Below, one piece after another: positions 49,019 to 59,514 of a DNA stretch of 64,000 nucleotides; positions within the stretch are counted from its first letter, which is position 1; each line of letters begins with the position of its first letter. The stretch spans positions 14,420,990 through 14,484,989 of the forward strand of contig OY720102.1 in assembly GCA_963082875.1 (NCBI GenBank), read 5' to 3'. The stretch comes from Corella eumyota (lineage: Eukaryota; Chordata; Ascidiacea; Phlebobranchia; Corellidae). The notes beneath the pieces are model-generated. The model was not told where the DNA came from. It saw only the letters and a program-made list of their open reading frames with translations, and made no database searches. Both the position numbers and the translations under genes were made by a program.

Positions 49019-50752
49019 GTAGGGAATTGGGTTAAGGTGACAGAAAGGTCCAGTAATGTATTAAAATACTTAAATATATTCCTAGGTAAAACCTTATTCA
49101 AATAGAATTCTGGTTAACATACTTTATTGGTAACAATATATATACAAAAATGGGGGCGATAATATTACAATATTACATTACGCTAAATCATTTCTAAACT
49201 AACATCATTATCATATAAAATACACTAACTTCTTTCTCCACAATCACAATTATCAAAAATACAACACACTCACAACTTCGCCTTCCACGTAAAGCGACAC
49301 CTTAATCAAATGTTACATAATAGACATAAACTAAATTATTCTGCGATGCGAAAATAAATAATATACTGGGTTAAATAATACAAAACTACATTACATGGCT
49401 GTACGTTTCACTGTCATTAAAATGGATGGTAATTCTATATCAAATTAATTAATTATCACAAGATTCAGGAAAAAATATATTCAGCAAAAATCTAACGCAT
49501 ACATAAAAAGAACTATGTCACTATTGATAATGTTTTTTAAAGGTTTTTACTATATAGTAAAAACTAAACAACAACAGGAAATGTTATCGAGATATAACCT
49601 AAATCCAAAATTGGGGCGTTGATATGTACATAGATAGCGTCTATACAATGTTTGACTACTTCAATATAATGACGAAATAAATTTGCTTATTTAATTACCT
49701 TATGGGTAATTAAATCTGTCCTTGAATAAAAAGGTATTTCTTAGTTTTCATACCCTTTTAAGTAACCAATACATATAAATATTGTTTCTCTGTAATTCTC
49801 TTATTGTTAATAAATTTGTACGGCTTTTAACCGCATAGGATGGCAGCGAGTTTGCACAGTTATTTGGGTTCACAGAACGAAAGTTATTATTTTGCCTGAG
49901 AATGGGTTCTTACGTATTCTTTTTTGGGGGACGCGGAATTTTTTATTTTTTAGGATTCCGCCTCTTCTTACTTCACTTTCCTTCATTCTTCGGTTCCTTT
50001 ATTTTTTGTTCCTTTATTTTCCGGTTCCTCCATTTTCCGGTTCCTTCATTTTCCGGTTCCTTCATTTTCCGTTCCTTCATTCTCCGGTTCCTTTATTTTC
50101 CGGTTCCTTCATTTTCCGGTTCCTTCATTTTCTGTTTTTTCATTCTTCGGTCCCTTCATTTTCCGTTCCTTCATTTTCCGGTTCCTTCATTTTCCGGTTT
50201 CTTCATTTTCCGTTCCTTCATTCTCCGGTTCTTTTATTTTCCGTTTCCTTCATTTTCCTGTTCCTTCATTTTCCGGTTCTTTCATTCTACGGTCCTTTCA
50301 TTTTCCGTTCTTTCATTTTCCGGTTCCTTCATTTTCCGTTCTTTCATTCTACGGTCCTTTCAATTTCCGTTCTTTCATTTTCCGGTTCCTTCATTCTCCG
50401 GTTCCTTCCTTTTCCGATTCCTTCATTTTCCGGTTCCTTCGTTTTCCGGTTTCTTCATTTTCCGTTTCTTCATTTTCCGTTCCTTCAATTTCCATCCTTC
50501 ATTTTCATTCGACCCCTTTTTTTGTACTTCATAATGGGTTGGTTCTTGTTGATAGTGTTGATAAAGTTCGTAAATATTTTTGCTTTTGATACCCCCAGTT
50601 TCACGGCGAAAATTACATCACGGCTGTCAATGCAGGTGATTTTTGCCGTTCTTTGCGAACCAGTACCACAGCTGTTTTGAGGCTAGGAAAGCATTTGCAG
50701 CGTAACTGATTTCGATGCTAAGTGCTTTTCCTACATTATTATATTAACACCC
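49019..50752. other. 1.73-kb insertion in intron 1 found only in unit 3
   Basis: Flanked by the 14-bp direct repeat GATATTTAGTTATT (49005-49018 and 50753-50766) and absent from units 1 and 2. The interior has no recognised gene or element ends, and it contains the pyrimidine-rich minisatellite. The long direct repeat would fit retroposition, but no A-tail is seen on the plus strand. Confidence 0.65.
49970..50500 (+). repeat. Pyrimidine-rich minisatellite, unit about 16 bp
   Basis: About thirty copies of TTCCTTCATTTTCCGG with 15- and 16-base variants. It keeps two plus frames open over 200 codons only because the repeat lacks stops. Confidence 0.9.
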
Positions 50753-52769
50753 GATATTTAGTTATTAAGCCAGTTTTAATTTAACAACATTTGTATGTTA
50801 ACAAAACTTTAACCACTCGATCTTTTTACTTAAAATACAGGGTTATTTAAAGTTCAAAAATCAAATGATAAATTAATAAAAAGATATTTTTTAATAACAA
50901 ATAAAATCATTTTTTAAATTCCGCTAAATTTATATTTGTTGTCAAATTTTGAGTTACGAGGTTCTAACAGTAAGCAGACAATATAAAAATTTATAAACAT
51001 TTTGTAATATTTAATTTTACAATTTAAATATTTGAGAGTTAAGCTAAATCATGCTAACTTATAAGATTAATTCTAATTAAACATAAATATTTATAGTTAG
51101 TGTTTGTGCGCTTGGGTTAAAAGATGGAAGAATACCGGATAGTGACATCACAGCTAGTTCTTATTATAACAACAACTTCCCACCACATAAAGCAAGGTTG
51201 GATGCTCATAACAGTGGTTGGTATCCTAAACAAAGTGAGTTATTAGAATTATTTTCTATCTTATAATAAAGTTTTACAACTTTTGTAATTAGTGGAAAAT
51301 TAACATTAACATTGTTTTAATTAATAGACAGGGTTGGGGAATGGATCCAAATTGACCTCAAGAGATCAACTCAAGTGACAGGAGTTGTGACACAAGGAAG
51401 TTACTATGGTCCTTATTGGGTCACCAGCTTTAAGATATCTTATGGGTCCAGTACATCAGATATGCAGTTCATCCAAAATAATAGAAATGATCTGGTAAGC
51501 TTAAATTTGAAACGAAAATTTATTTTGTTTAACTTATTAAAGTTTAGAAACAGTTTTTAATTAATTGGTGTTAATTAATTTTAAAAGTTTATTTTATTAA
51601 AAATGTTTTAATTAAAATCACCAAAACTTGTTTTTAAAAGTTGTGTGTTGTTTACAAGCTAGATGATAATAACCAAGCAAACCATTGTTTAAACAAACCC
51701 CATTCTAATTGTTTTGTGACGTCATAGCTTGTTACAAAACTTAATTATTCGTCGTTTTTAACAATAAAGGGTCTGCGACAGTTTTAAATTTTTATTAATC
51801 TAAAGTTTTGTAATTTTAAAAATTGACATTGTAAAAATCCCGCGAACCGGTGTGAAAATACCCCCTTAGCCTTAGTGTTAATTAAAAACAGTTTTTTAAA
51901 GTGCAGACTACATTTGATTTTGTGGTTGTGATTTATGTCTATAAAACTGTTTTTTGCAAGACATGGAACGTATTTATATCACGTTGCTATGGACGCTGTT
52001 CTAGCTCCCTAAAAACCAGTGTCAGCACAAACGCTTAAGCTTAAATTTATGCACAACTTAAATATAAAGTCGATAACTTAAATTTAAGCACCGTCGTAAC
52101 ATTTTTTTATTTAAAATAGCAAAAATCCGTAACTTTTGGGCAGGAAATAAGCCATTTAGATTATAATCAGGGGCTGGCAAACACGTCACAATGCCCTTTA
52201 TAAACATTTTAATTTTGCATGTTGCAGTCCCTTTAAGTTAAATGTAAAGCGATGAACTACGCGCGATTATTAAAGTTATAAAATTTAAATAATTAATATC
52301 TTAAACAAAACTTGAATATTATTACGTTAAATATTATATTAAATCTTTTTAAAGGGTTTGTTGGTAATGAAGATAGAAATGGTCACAAGTTGAACAACTT
52401 TCCTCAACCTATAAGTGCTCGCTATGTTCGATTGTATCCACAAACCTGGCATGATTATCCCCATCTTCGCATAGAGCTTTTATCTTGCTAGTAATCACAT
52501 ATTTCTTTCGGTTAATTATTTTAACTCCTAGTTGTTAATTAAAATTCTTTAGTTATGTAATATATTAAAACTTGTAAACTAATTAATTTTATAATTTTGA
52601 ACAAATAATCCGTGTTATATTAATTAAATCTTACAAAATTCTGTAAATGTACTAAAATGTTAAGGCTGTAATAATTGGGTTTATTAAATGTGTAAATAAA
52701 CATAATGTAACAAAGTCTATAGTAGTAATATTTAAATTTCCTAATTTTCAAGTGAACAGTTACTGCGAT

Positions 52770-53187
52770 GTCAAATCGTAGGTCTAATATTTGGTAAAGA
52801 TTGTAATCAAAGATAATGAAAGTAAAGCAATGGGTAATAAATGCAAATTAGTTATTTTAAGTGGCTGTCCAGGCAACAAAAGAAGTTATAATACTAAAAA
52901 TTTGCAGCCATTTTCATTGACGAAAGGTTTTAAATGACGAAGGTTTTGGAGATCTTATGAAAGTTCTAGAGCCCAGGTTTAAAATACCATCCCGCACAAT
53001 ACTACCTGCTCTTAAAACAGAGGTGTGGGAAAGATTAGAAGACGAGGTTGAACAAAAAGTAAGTGCTGTTACGATTACTACTGATTTGCGGACCAGCAAG
53101 CAAACAATTAGCTACATCGGTGTAACTGGGTCAAACAAAGAAGGTATTGGCCCTATTAATGTCACAATTGTAACTTATTTTGGATAA
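52770..53187 (+). pseudogene. hAT (ZBED-like) transposase remnant, unit 3
   Basis: The best preserved of the three. From about 52933 an open stretch to TAA (53185-53187) carries the ordered landmarks Asp-Glu-Gly-Phe, Leu-Glu-Pro-Arg-Phe, Ile-Pro-Ser-Arg-Thr, Thr-Ile-Thr-Thr-Asp and Ile-Gly-Val-Thr, matching the N-terminal part of BED-hAT transposases (the Ser-Leu-Thr-Thr-Asp-x-Trp-Thr-Ser region). Here the Trp is replaced by Leu. Upstream BED-finger Cys residues are recognisable but out of frame. The catalytic core and hAT dimerisation region are missing. Confidence 0.72.
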
Positions 53188-53629
53188 ATCCACATCAGTT
53201 AACTTTTAATTTTATAAACAAACAGTTTTTGATGTTGATTTAAAATGAATTTGTTATTTATTTGCTGACAAGCTTTGACGTATTTTTCCTCCCTATTTAA
53301 ATAATAAGTTTCAATGCTTTTAACTATAACTCGTTTATCGAATTTGCGGGTTATTTAACAACTCTTTTTACATGGGAACTCTAACATCGTTTTTCTGGTA
53401 TTGAATCATTTTTTCAACAATTCATTTCTGCTTTTTATTAAATGCAAATGTTTGTTTTAAACAGTTAGGCAATTCCGTTCTGCTGAACGGACGCCACTTA
53501 ATAAACATGGATTTAGACATTACTGAAATTCTGAGTTTATTTCCGTAAGAATTAGCCAGAATTTTATATTCATGTAAACAACCAACAACTAAAAACAGTT
53601 TGTAATTAATAAAATTCGCTTCATATTCT

Positions 53630-55230
53630 TGCATGATTCCCACTGATGGCATGTTGTAGCATCTTTAAGTAAGAACCTGAGGTCCTTAGTTTGATTCTCA
53701 CTGATGGCATGTTGTAGGATCTTTAAGTAAGAACCTGAGGTCCTTAGTTTAATTCCCACTGATGGCATGTTGTAGCATCTTTAAGTAGAACTTGAGGTCC
53801 TTAGTTTAATTCCCACTGATGGCATGTTGTAGGATCTTTAAGTAAGAACCTGAGGTCCTTAGTTTAATTCCCACTGATGGCATGTTGTAGGATCTTTAAG
53901 TAAGAACCTGAGGTCCTTAGTTTAATTCCCACTAATGGCATGTTGTAGGATCTTTAAGTAAGAACCTGGGGTCCTTAGTTTAATTCCCACTGATGGCATG
54001 TTGTAGGATCTTTAAGTAAGAACCTGAGGTCCTTAGTTTGATTCCCACTGATGGCATGTTGTAGGATCTTTAAGTAAGAACCTGAGGTCCTTAGTTTAAT
54101 TCCCACTGATGGCATGTTGTAGCATCTTTAAGTAAGAACCTGAGGTCCTTAGTTTAATTCCCACTGATGGCATGTTGTAGCATCTTTAAGTAAGAACCTG
54201 AGGTCCTTAGTTTTATTCCCACTGATGGCATGTTGTAGTATCTTTAAGTAAGAACCTGAGGTCCTTAGTTTAATTCTCACTGGTGGCATGTTGTAGCATC
54301 TTTAAGTAAGAACCTAAGGTCCTTAGTTTAATTCCCACTGATGGCATGTTGTAGCATCTTTAAGTAAGAACCTGAAGTCCTTAGTTTAATTCTCACTGGT
54401 GGCATGTTGTAGCATCTTTAAGTAAGAACCTGAGGTCCTTAGTTTAATTCCCACTGATGGCATGTTGTAGTATCTTTAAGTAAGAACCTGAGGTCCTTAG
54501 TTTAATTCTCACTGGTGGCATGTTGTAGCATCTTTAAGTAAGAACCTGAGGTCCTTAGTTTAATTCCCACTGCTGGCATGTTGTAGGATCTTTAAGTAAG
54601 AACCTGAGGTCCTTAGTTTAATTCCCACTGATGGCATGTTGTAGCATCTTTAAGTAGAACCTGAGGTCCTCAGTTTCAACCCCACTGATAGCATGTTGTA
54701 GCATCTTTAATTAAGACCTGAGGTCCTTAGTTTGATTCCCACTGCTGGCATGTTGTAGTATCTTTAAGTAAGAACCTGAGGTCCTTAGTTTAATTCCCAC
54801 TGATGGCATGTTGTAGGATCTTTAAGTAAGAACCTGAGGTCCTTAGTTTGAACCCCACTGATAGCATGTTGTAGTATCTTTAAGTAAGAACCTGAGGTCC
54901 TTAGTTTAATTCCCACTGATGGCATGTTGTAGGATCTTTAAGTAAGAACCTGAGGTCCTTAGTTTGAACCCCACTGATAGCATGTTGTAGCATCTTTAAG
55001 TAAGACCTGAGGTCCTTAGTTTGATTCCCATTGCTGGCATGTTGTAGGATTTTTAAGTAAGAACGTGAGGTCCTTAGTTTAATTCCCACTGCTGGCATGT
55101 TGTAGGATCGTTAAGTAAGAACCTGAGGTCCTTAGTTTGATTCCCACTGATGGCATGTAATAGTATCCTAAGGTAAAAACGTGAGGTCCTTAGTTTGATT
55201 CCCACTGATGGCATGTTGTAGCATCTTTAT
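53630..55230 (+). repeat. 58-bp SINE-derived minisatellite, about 27 units
   Basis: Regular 58-base units, most differing by only one to three bases. The last two units carry the landmark variant GGCATGTAATAGTATCCTAA, followed by the TATTATTAGCCTTATAGTG flank. Confidence 0.95.
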
Positions 55231-55444
55231 TATTAGCCTTATAGTGTGCATCATTATGAAAAAAGAACTCATGTCCTGAGTTAACTTTTTAATATCCTTT
55301 TACTAAAATCTTGTGCCTTGAAATGCTATTTTAAGAAAATCTCATGCTCTAAATATGTTATATATCTTTCCTAAATGTCAGCTCTACCTAAATTTAGGTT
55401 AAAAGTCGCTTTTTAAATTTTCAAAGAGTATGAGCAGATACTTT

Positions 55445-55788
55445 TTATGTTAATGATTTTAAAAATGTTGGAAGCGCTGGGATTCCACGTTTCTTTCTGT
55501 TAATTATTTCCGTAAACGAAATCCTCGATTTTTAATAATTTTTTTGCAAGTTTTTAGAATTTATTCTAAAATAAAGAAATTTGTTAACGTAGCAAAGTAA
55601 ATAAACACTTTAAAGCTTAGAGCTTTAATAGGGTCGTCCGCCATATTTATGAATGCGGAAAGGGCGGAATTTTTATAACCTTACCCCAATCTTTCCTTGT
55701 ATATTCCGTCTGTTCCGCATTCATTTTAGTACTAAATAAAAAATCTTGTTAATGGGTGTCTTAAAAATGTTAATGCTTGATATGCGCA
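55445..55788. other. Gene-free block with a small hairpin
   Basis: No exon is recognised. GAATGCGGAA at 55651 and TTCCGCATTC at 55713-55722 form a short inverted repeat. Repeated in the later copies near 58351 and 62551. Confidence 0.5.
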
Positions 55789-55789
55789 G

Positions 55790-56038
55790 AGAACATGAAG
55801 TCCTAGGTTTAATCCTCACAGCTCTCATGCTGTAGCGCCCTTTAGTAAGCTTCTATAAACTTCTGTTGAGCCAGCACTTAATCAGCAGCATAATCTGATA
55901 ATTATCGGGCAATTATAATCTATAATATCCCAAACTGTCACAGGCAACTCAAGACTGGGTCGGAGTAGCTGATGTTACTCTATGTTTAAGTCGCGCATTC
56001 GACCTTACCACATTGAGGATAAAGATATATACAAAAAA
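55790..56038 (+). repeat. SINE, head truncated
   Basis: Starts inside the tRNA-like head and runs to the GGATAAAGATATATAC tail. It ends 50 bases before a DHHC-transferase exon. Confidence 0.78.
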
Positions 56039-56087
56039 ATGGGGTCTTGATTGGGTAAAACTTTTAATAAAATTGTATTTTTTTCAG

Positions 56088-56814
56088 AAAACTCAAGTAA
56101 TGGTGTTCCATAAAGACCCATGTGGTATTTTTTGTATTATTTTCACGTACTTTTTAGTGATTTATGCTGATTATGTGATCATACAACACATTGTTATGAC
56201 ATCACTATCTGGAAGGTTGGTTTGTATTGCTTATTAATAAATTGGATTTTTTTAAAATATAAATATTATAATTTATGTTTTAATTTTTTTGTCATTTTTC
56301 GAATCACGTAAATACTTTTATTGTAAAAGGAAAAAACTAATTTTAAGTACAATGTTCACTACAAGAAGTCCTGGGTTCAATCTCAACTGATCTCATGCTG
56401 TAGCGTTCCTAAGTGAGTGCTGTAAACGGTATAAACTTCTGCTGAGCCAGCACTTAATCAGTAGCATAAATATCGGACAATTATAATCTATAATATCCCA
56501 AACTGCCACAGGCAACTCGATAATGGGTCGGGGTAACTAATGTTACTCTATGTTTAGGTCGCGTATTCAACCTTCCCACATCGAGGATAAATAAATAAAC
56601 AAAAAAATAATGTTGTTCAACTTAAATTTCAAAAATAAAGTTTATACAGGTTGTCCCATTCACTGTAACAATAAAAAAACATTAATTTTTTAGTTTATGG
56701 GGCCCATTTCATGCTGTAATGTTCAACATGGTTGTTTTAGCATTGTTGTTTGCTCATAGTAGATCTGTGTTTTCTGATCCTGGCATTGTTCCTCTACCAA
56801 TCAGAGGCCTCGAT
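56088..56814 (+). pseudogene. DHHC palmitoyltransferase N-terminal exons, copy 1 (captured)
   Basis: Exon A 56088-56215 and exon B from 56694 join in phase. They read the start of a ZDHHC3/7-type (Golgi) protein S-acyltransferase: Met-Val-Phe-x-x-Asp-Pro-Cys-Gly, a first membrane helix, a short luminal loop, a second helix (Phe-Asn-Met-Val-Val-Leu-Ala) and the family motif Ser-Asp-Pro-Gly-Ile-Val-Pro-Leu-Pro. Exon B then runs at 56814 straight into the 58-bp minisatellite without a splice donor, and the DHHC cysteine-rich catalytic domain is absent. So this is a partial gene copy, even though its exons are open. A possible start is the ATG at 56100. Confidence 0.82.
56350..56608 (+). repeat. 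SINE, head truncated, in DHHC intron
   Basis: Lies between exons A and B; begins TTCACTACAAGAAGTCCTGG and ends CATCGAGGATAAATAAATAA. Confidence 0.78.
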
Positions 56815-57930
56815 GTTGTAGGATCTTTAAGTAAGACCTGAGGTCCTTAGTTTGATTCCCACTGATGGCATGTTGTATAATATTTAAGTAGAACCTGAGG
56901 TCCTTAGTTTGATTCCCACTGATGGCACGTTGTAGGATCTTTTAAGTAAGATCCTGAGGTCCTTAGTTTGATTTCCACTGATGGCATGTTGTAGCATCTT
57001 TAAGTAAGAACTTGAGGTCCTTAGTTTAATTTTCACTAATGGCATGTTGTAGGATCTTTAAGTAAGAACCTGAGGTCCTTAGTTTGATTTTTACTGATGG
57101 CATGTTGTAGGATCTTTAAGTAAGAACCTGAGGTCCTTAGTTTGATTCCCACTGATGGCATGTTGTAGGATCTTTAAGTAAGAACCTGAGGTCCTTAGTT
57201 TGATTACCACTGATGGCATGTTATAGTATCTTAAGGTAAGAACCTGAGGTCCTTAGTTTGATTCCCACTGATGGCATGTTGTAGGATCTTTAAGTAAGAA
57301 CCTGAGATCCTTAGTTTGATTCCCACTGATGGCATGTTGTAGGATCTTTAAGTAAGAACCTGAGGTCCTTAGTTTGATTTTCACCAATGGCATGTTGTAG
57401 GATCTTTAAGTAAGAACCTGAGGTCCTTAGTTTGATTCCTACTGATGGCATGTTGTAGGATTTTTAAGTAAGAACCTGAGGTCCTTAGTTTAATTTTCAC
57501 TAATGGCATGCTGTAGGATCTTTAAGTAAGAACCTGAGGTCCTTAGTTTGATTCCCACTGATGGCATGTTGTAGGATCTTTAAGTAAGAACCTGAGGTCC
57601 TTAGTTTGATTCCCACTGATGGCATGTTATAGTATCTTAAGGTAAGAACCTGAGGTCCTTAGTTTGAACCCCACTGATAGCATGTTGTAGCATCTTTAAG
57701 TAAGACCTGAGGTCCTTAGTTTGATTCCCATTGCTGGCATGTTGTAGGATTTTTAAGTAAGAACGTGAGGTCCTTAGTTTAATTCCCACTGCTGGCATGT
57801 TGTAGGATCGTTAAGTAAGAACCTGAGGTCCTTAGTTTGATTCCCACTGATGGCATGTAATAGTATCCTAAGGTAAAAACGTGAGGTCCTTAGTTTGATT
57901 CCCACTGATGGCATGTTGTAGCATCTTTAT
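56815..57930 (+). repeat. 58-bp SINE-derived minisatellite, about 19 units
   Basis: Begins abruptly inside exon B and ends with the GGCATGTAATAGTATCCTAA landmark units. Confidence 0.95.
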
Positions 57931-58144
57931 TATTAGCCTTATAGTGTGCATCATTATGAAAAAAGAACTCATGTCCTGAGTTAACTTTTTAATATCCTTT
58001 TACTAAAATCTTGTGCCTTGAAATGCTATTTTAAGAAAATCTCATGCTCTAAATATGTTATATATCTTTCCTAAATGTCAGCTCTACCTAAATTTAGGTT
58101 AAAAGTCGCTTTTTAAATTTTCAAAGAGTATGAGCAGATACTTT

Positions 58145-58489
58145 TTATGTTAATGATTTTAAAAATGTTGGAAGCGCTGGGATTCCACGTTTCTTTCTGT
58201 TAATTATTTCCGTAAACGAAATCCTCGATTTTTAATAATTTTTTTGCAAGTTTTTAGAATTTATTCTAAAATAAAGAAATTTGTTAACGTAGCAAAGTAA
58301 ATAAACACTTTAAAGCTTAGAGCTTTAATAGGGTCGTCCGCCATATTTATGAATGCGGAAAGGGCGGAATTTTTATAACCTTACCCCAATCTTTCCTTGT
58401 ATATTCCGTCTGTTCCGCATTCATTTTAGTACTAAATAAAAAATCTTGTTAATGGGTGTCTTAAAAATGTTAATGCTTGATATGCGCAG
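58145..58489. other. Gene-free block, copy 2
   Basis: Copy of 55445-55788; nothing further is seen. Confidence 0.5.
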
Positions 58490-58738
58490 AGAACATGAAG
58501 TCCTAGGTTTAATCCTCACAGCTCTCATGCTGTAGCGCCCTTTAGTAAGCTTCTATAAACTTCTGTTGAGCCAGCACTTAATCAGCAGCATAATCTGATA
58601 ATTATCGGGCAATTATAATCTATAATATCCCAAACTGTCACAGGCAACTCGAGACTGGGTCGGAGTAGCTGATGTTACTCTATGTTTAAGTCGCGCATTC
58701 GACCTTACCACATTGAGGATAAAGATATATACAAAAAA
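58490..58738 (+). repeat. SINE, head truncated, copy 2
   Basis: Duplicate of 55790-56038. Confidence 0.78.
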
Positions 58739-58787
58739 ATGGGGTCTTGATTGGGTAAAACTTTTAATAAAATTGTATTTTTTTCAG

Positions 58788-59514
58788 AAAACTCAAGTAA
58801 TGGTGTTCCATAAAGACCCATGTGGTATTTTTTGTATTATTTTCACGTACTTTTTAGTGATTTATGCTGATTATGTGATCATACAACACATTGTTATGAC
58901 ATCACTATCTGGAAGGTTGGTTTGTATTGCTTATTAATAAATTGGATTTTTTTAAAATATAAATATTATAATTTATGTTTTAATTTTTTTGTCATTTTTC
59001 GAATCACGTAAATACTTTTATTGTAAAAGGAAAAAACTAATTTTAAGTACAATGTTCACTACAAGAAGTCCTGGGTTCAATCTCAACTGATCTCATGCTG
59101 TAGCGTTCCTAAGTGAGTGCTGTAAACGGTATAAACTTCTGCTAAGCCAGCACTTAATCAGTAGCATAAATATCGGACAATTATAATCTATAATATCCCA
59201 AACTGCCACAGGCAACTCGATAATGGGTCGGGGTAACTAATGTTACTCTATGTTTAGGTCGCGTATTCGACCTTCCCACATCGAGGATAAATAAATAAAC
59301 AAAAAAATAATGTTGTTCAACTTAAATTTCAAAAATAAAGTTTATACAGGTTGTCCCATTCACTGTAACAATAAAAAAACATTAATTTTTTAGTTTATGG
59401 GGCCCATTTCATGCTGTAATGTTCAACATGGTTGTTTTAGCATTGTTGTTTGCTCATAGTAGATCTGTGTTTTCTGATCCTGGCATTGTTCCTCTACCAA
59501 TCAGAGGCCTCGAT
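58788..59514 (+). pseudogene. DHHC palmitoyltransferase N-terminal exons, copy 2 (captured)
   Basis: Exon A 58788-58915 and exon B 59394-59514, identical in reading to copy 1 and likewise ending in the satellite at the same base of exon B. The shared junction shows it was made once and then copied. Encodes helices 1 and 2 and the Asp-Pro-Gly motif but no DHHC domain. Confidence 0.82.
59050..59308 (+). repeat. SINE in DHHC intron, copy 2
   Basis: Duplicate of 56350-56608. Confidence 0.78.

Larger units (their letters stand above)
48439..52491 (+). pseudogene. Collagen-discoidin gene, unit 3 copy, last exon frameshifted
   Basis: Exons 48439-48778, 51097-51234, 51328-51494 and 52355-52491. Signal peptide, a longer collagen stalk (about 17 Gly-X-Y triplets with one imperfection, Ile-Asp-Pro-Lys) and the first two-thirds of the discoidin domain are open. 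At the start of exon 4 one base is missing compared with units 1 and 2, so the frame from the AAAG acceptor runs to a stop (TGA) within about 40 bases, losing the domain's end. Intron 1 carries a 1.73-kb insertion. A secreted truncated protein is possible; a working discoidin fold is unlikely. Confidence 0.8.
37386..55445. repeat. Tandem segmental duplication, unit 3
   Basis: Collinear with units 1 and 2. Homology to the end of unit 2 runs to about 55444 (37196 in unit 2), where new sequence begins. Confidence 0.9.
54950..57650. repeat. 2.7-kb direct duplication, first copy
   Basis: Matches 57650-60350 at a constant offset of 2700 for most of its length, with only a handful of differences seen by eye. 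It covers the minisatellite end, a gene-free block, two SINEs, two DHHC-transferase exons and the start of the next array. After about 57360 the offset becomes 2758, one extra satellite unit. Confidence 0.95.

Noticed and set aside
49892-50680. Long plus-strand frames of 262 and 210 codons rich in Phe, Pro and Ser
   Set aside because: They are produced by the stop-free 16-bp pyrimidine repeat in an intron insertion; two overlapping frames are open at once and no domain is present.
52957-53187. A fifth exon of the unit 3 collagen-discoidin gene
   Set aside because: The discoidin domain ends with its own stop in exon 4 of units 1 and 2, and this stretch has hAT transposase landmarks instead.
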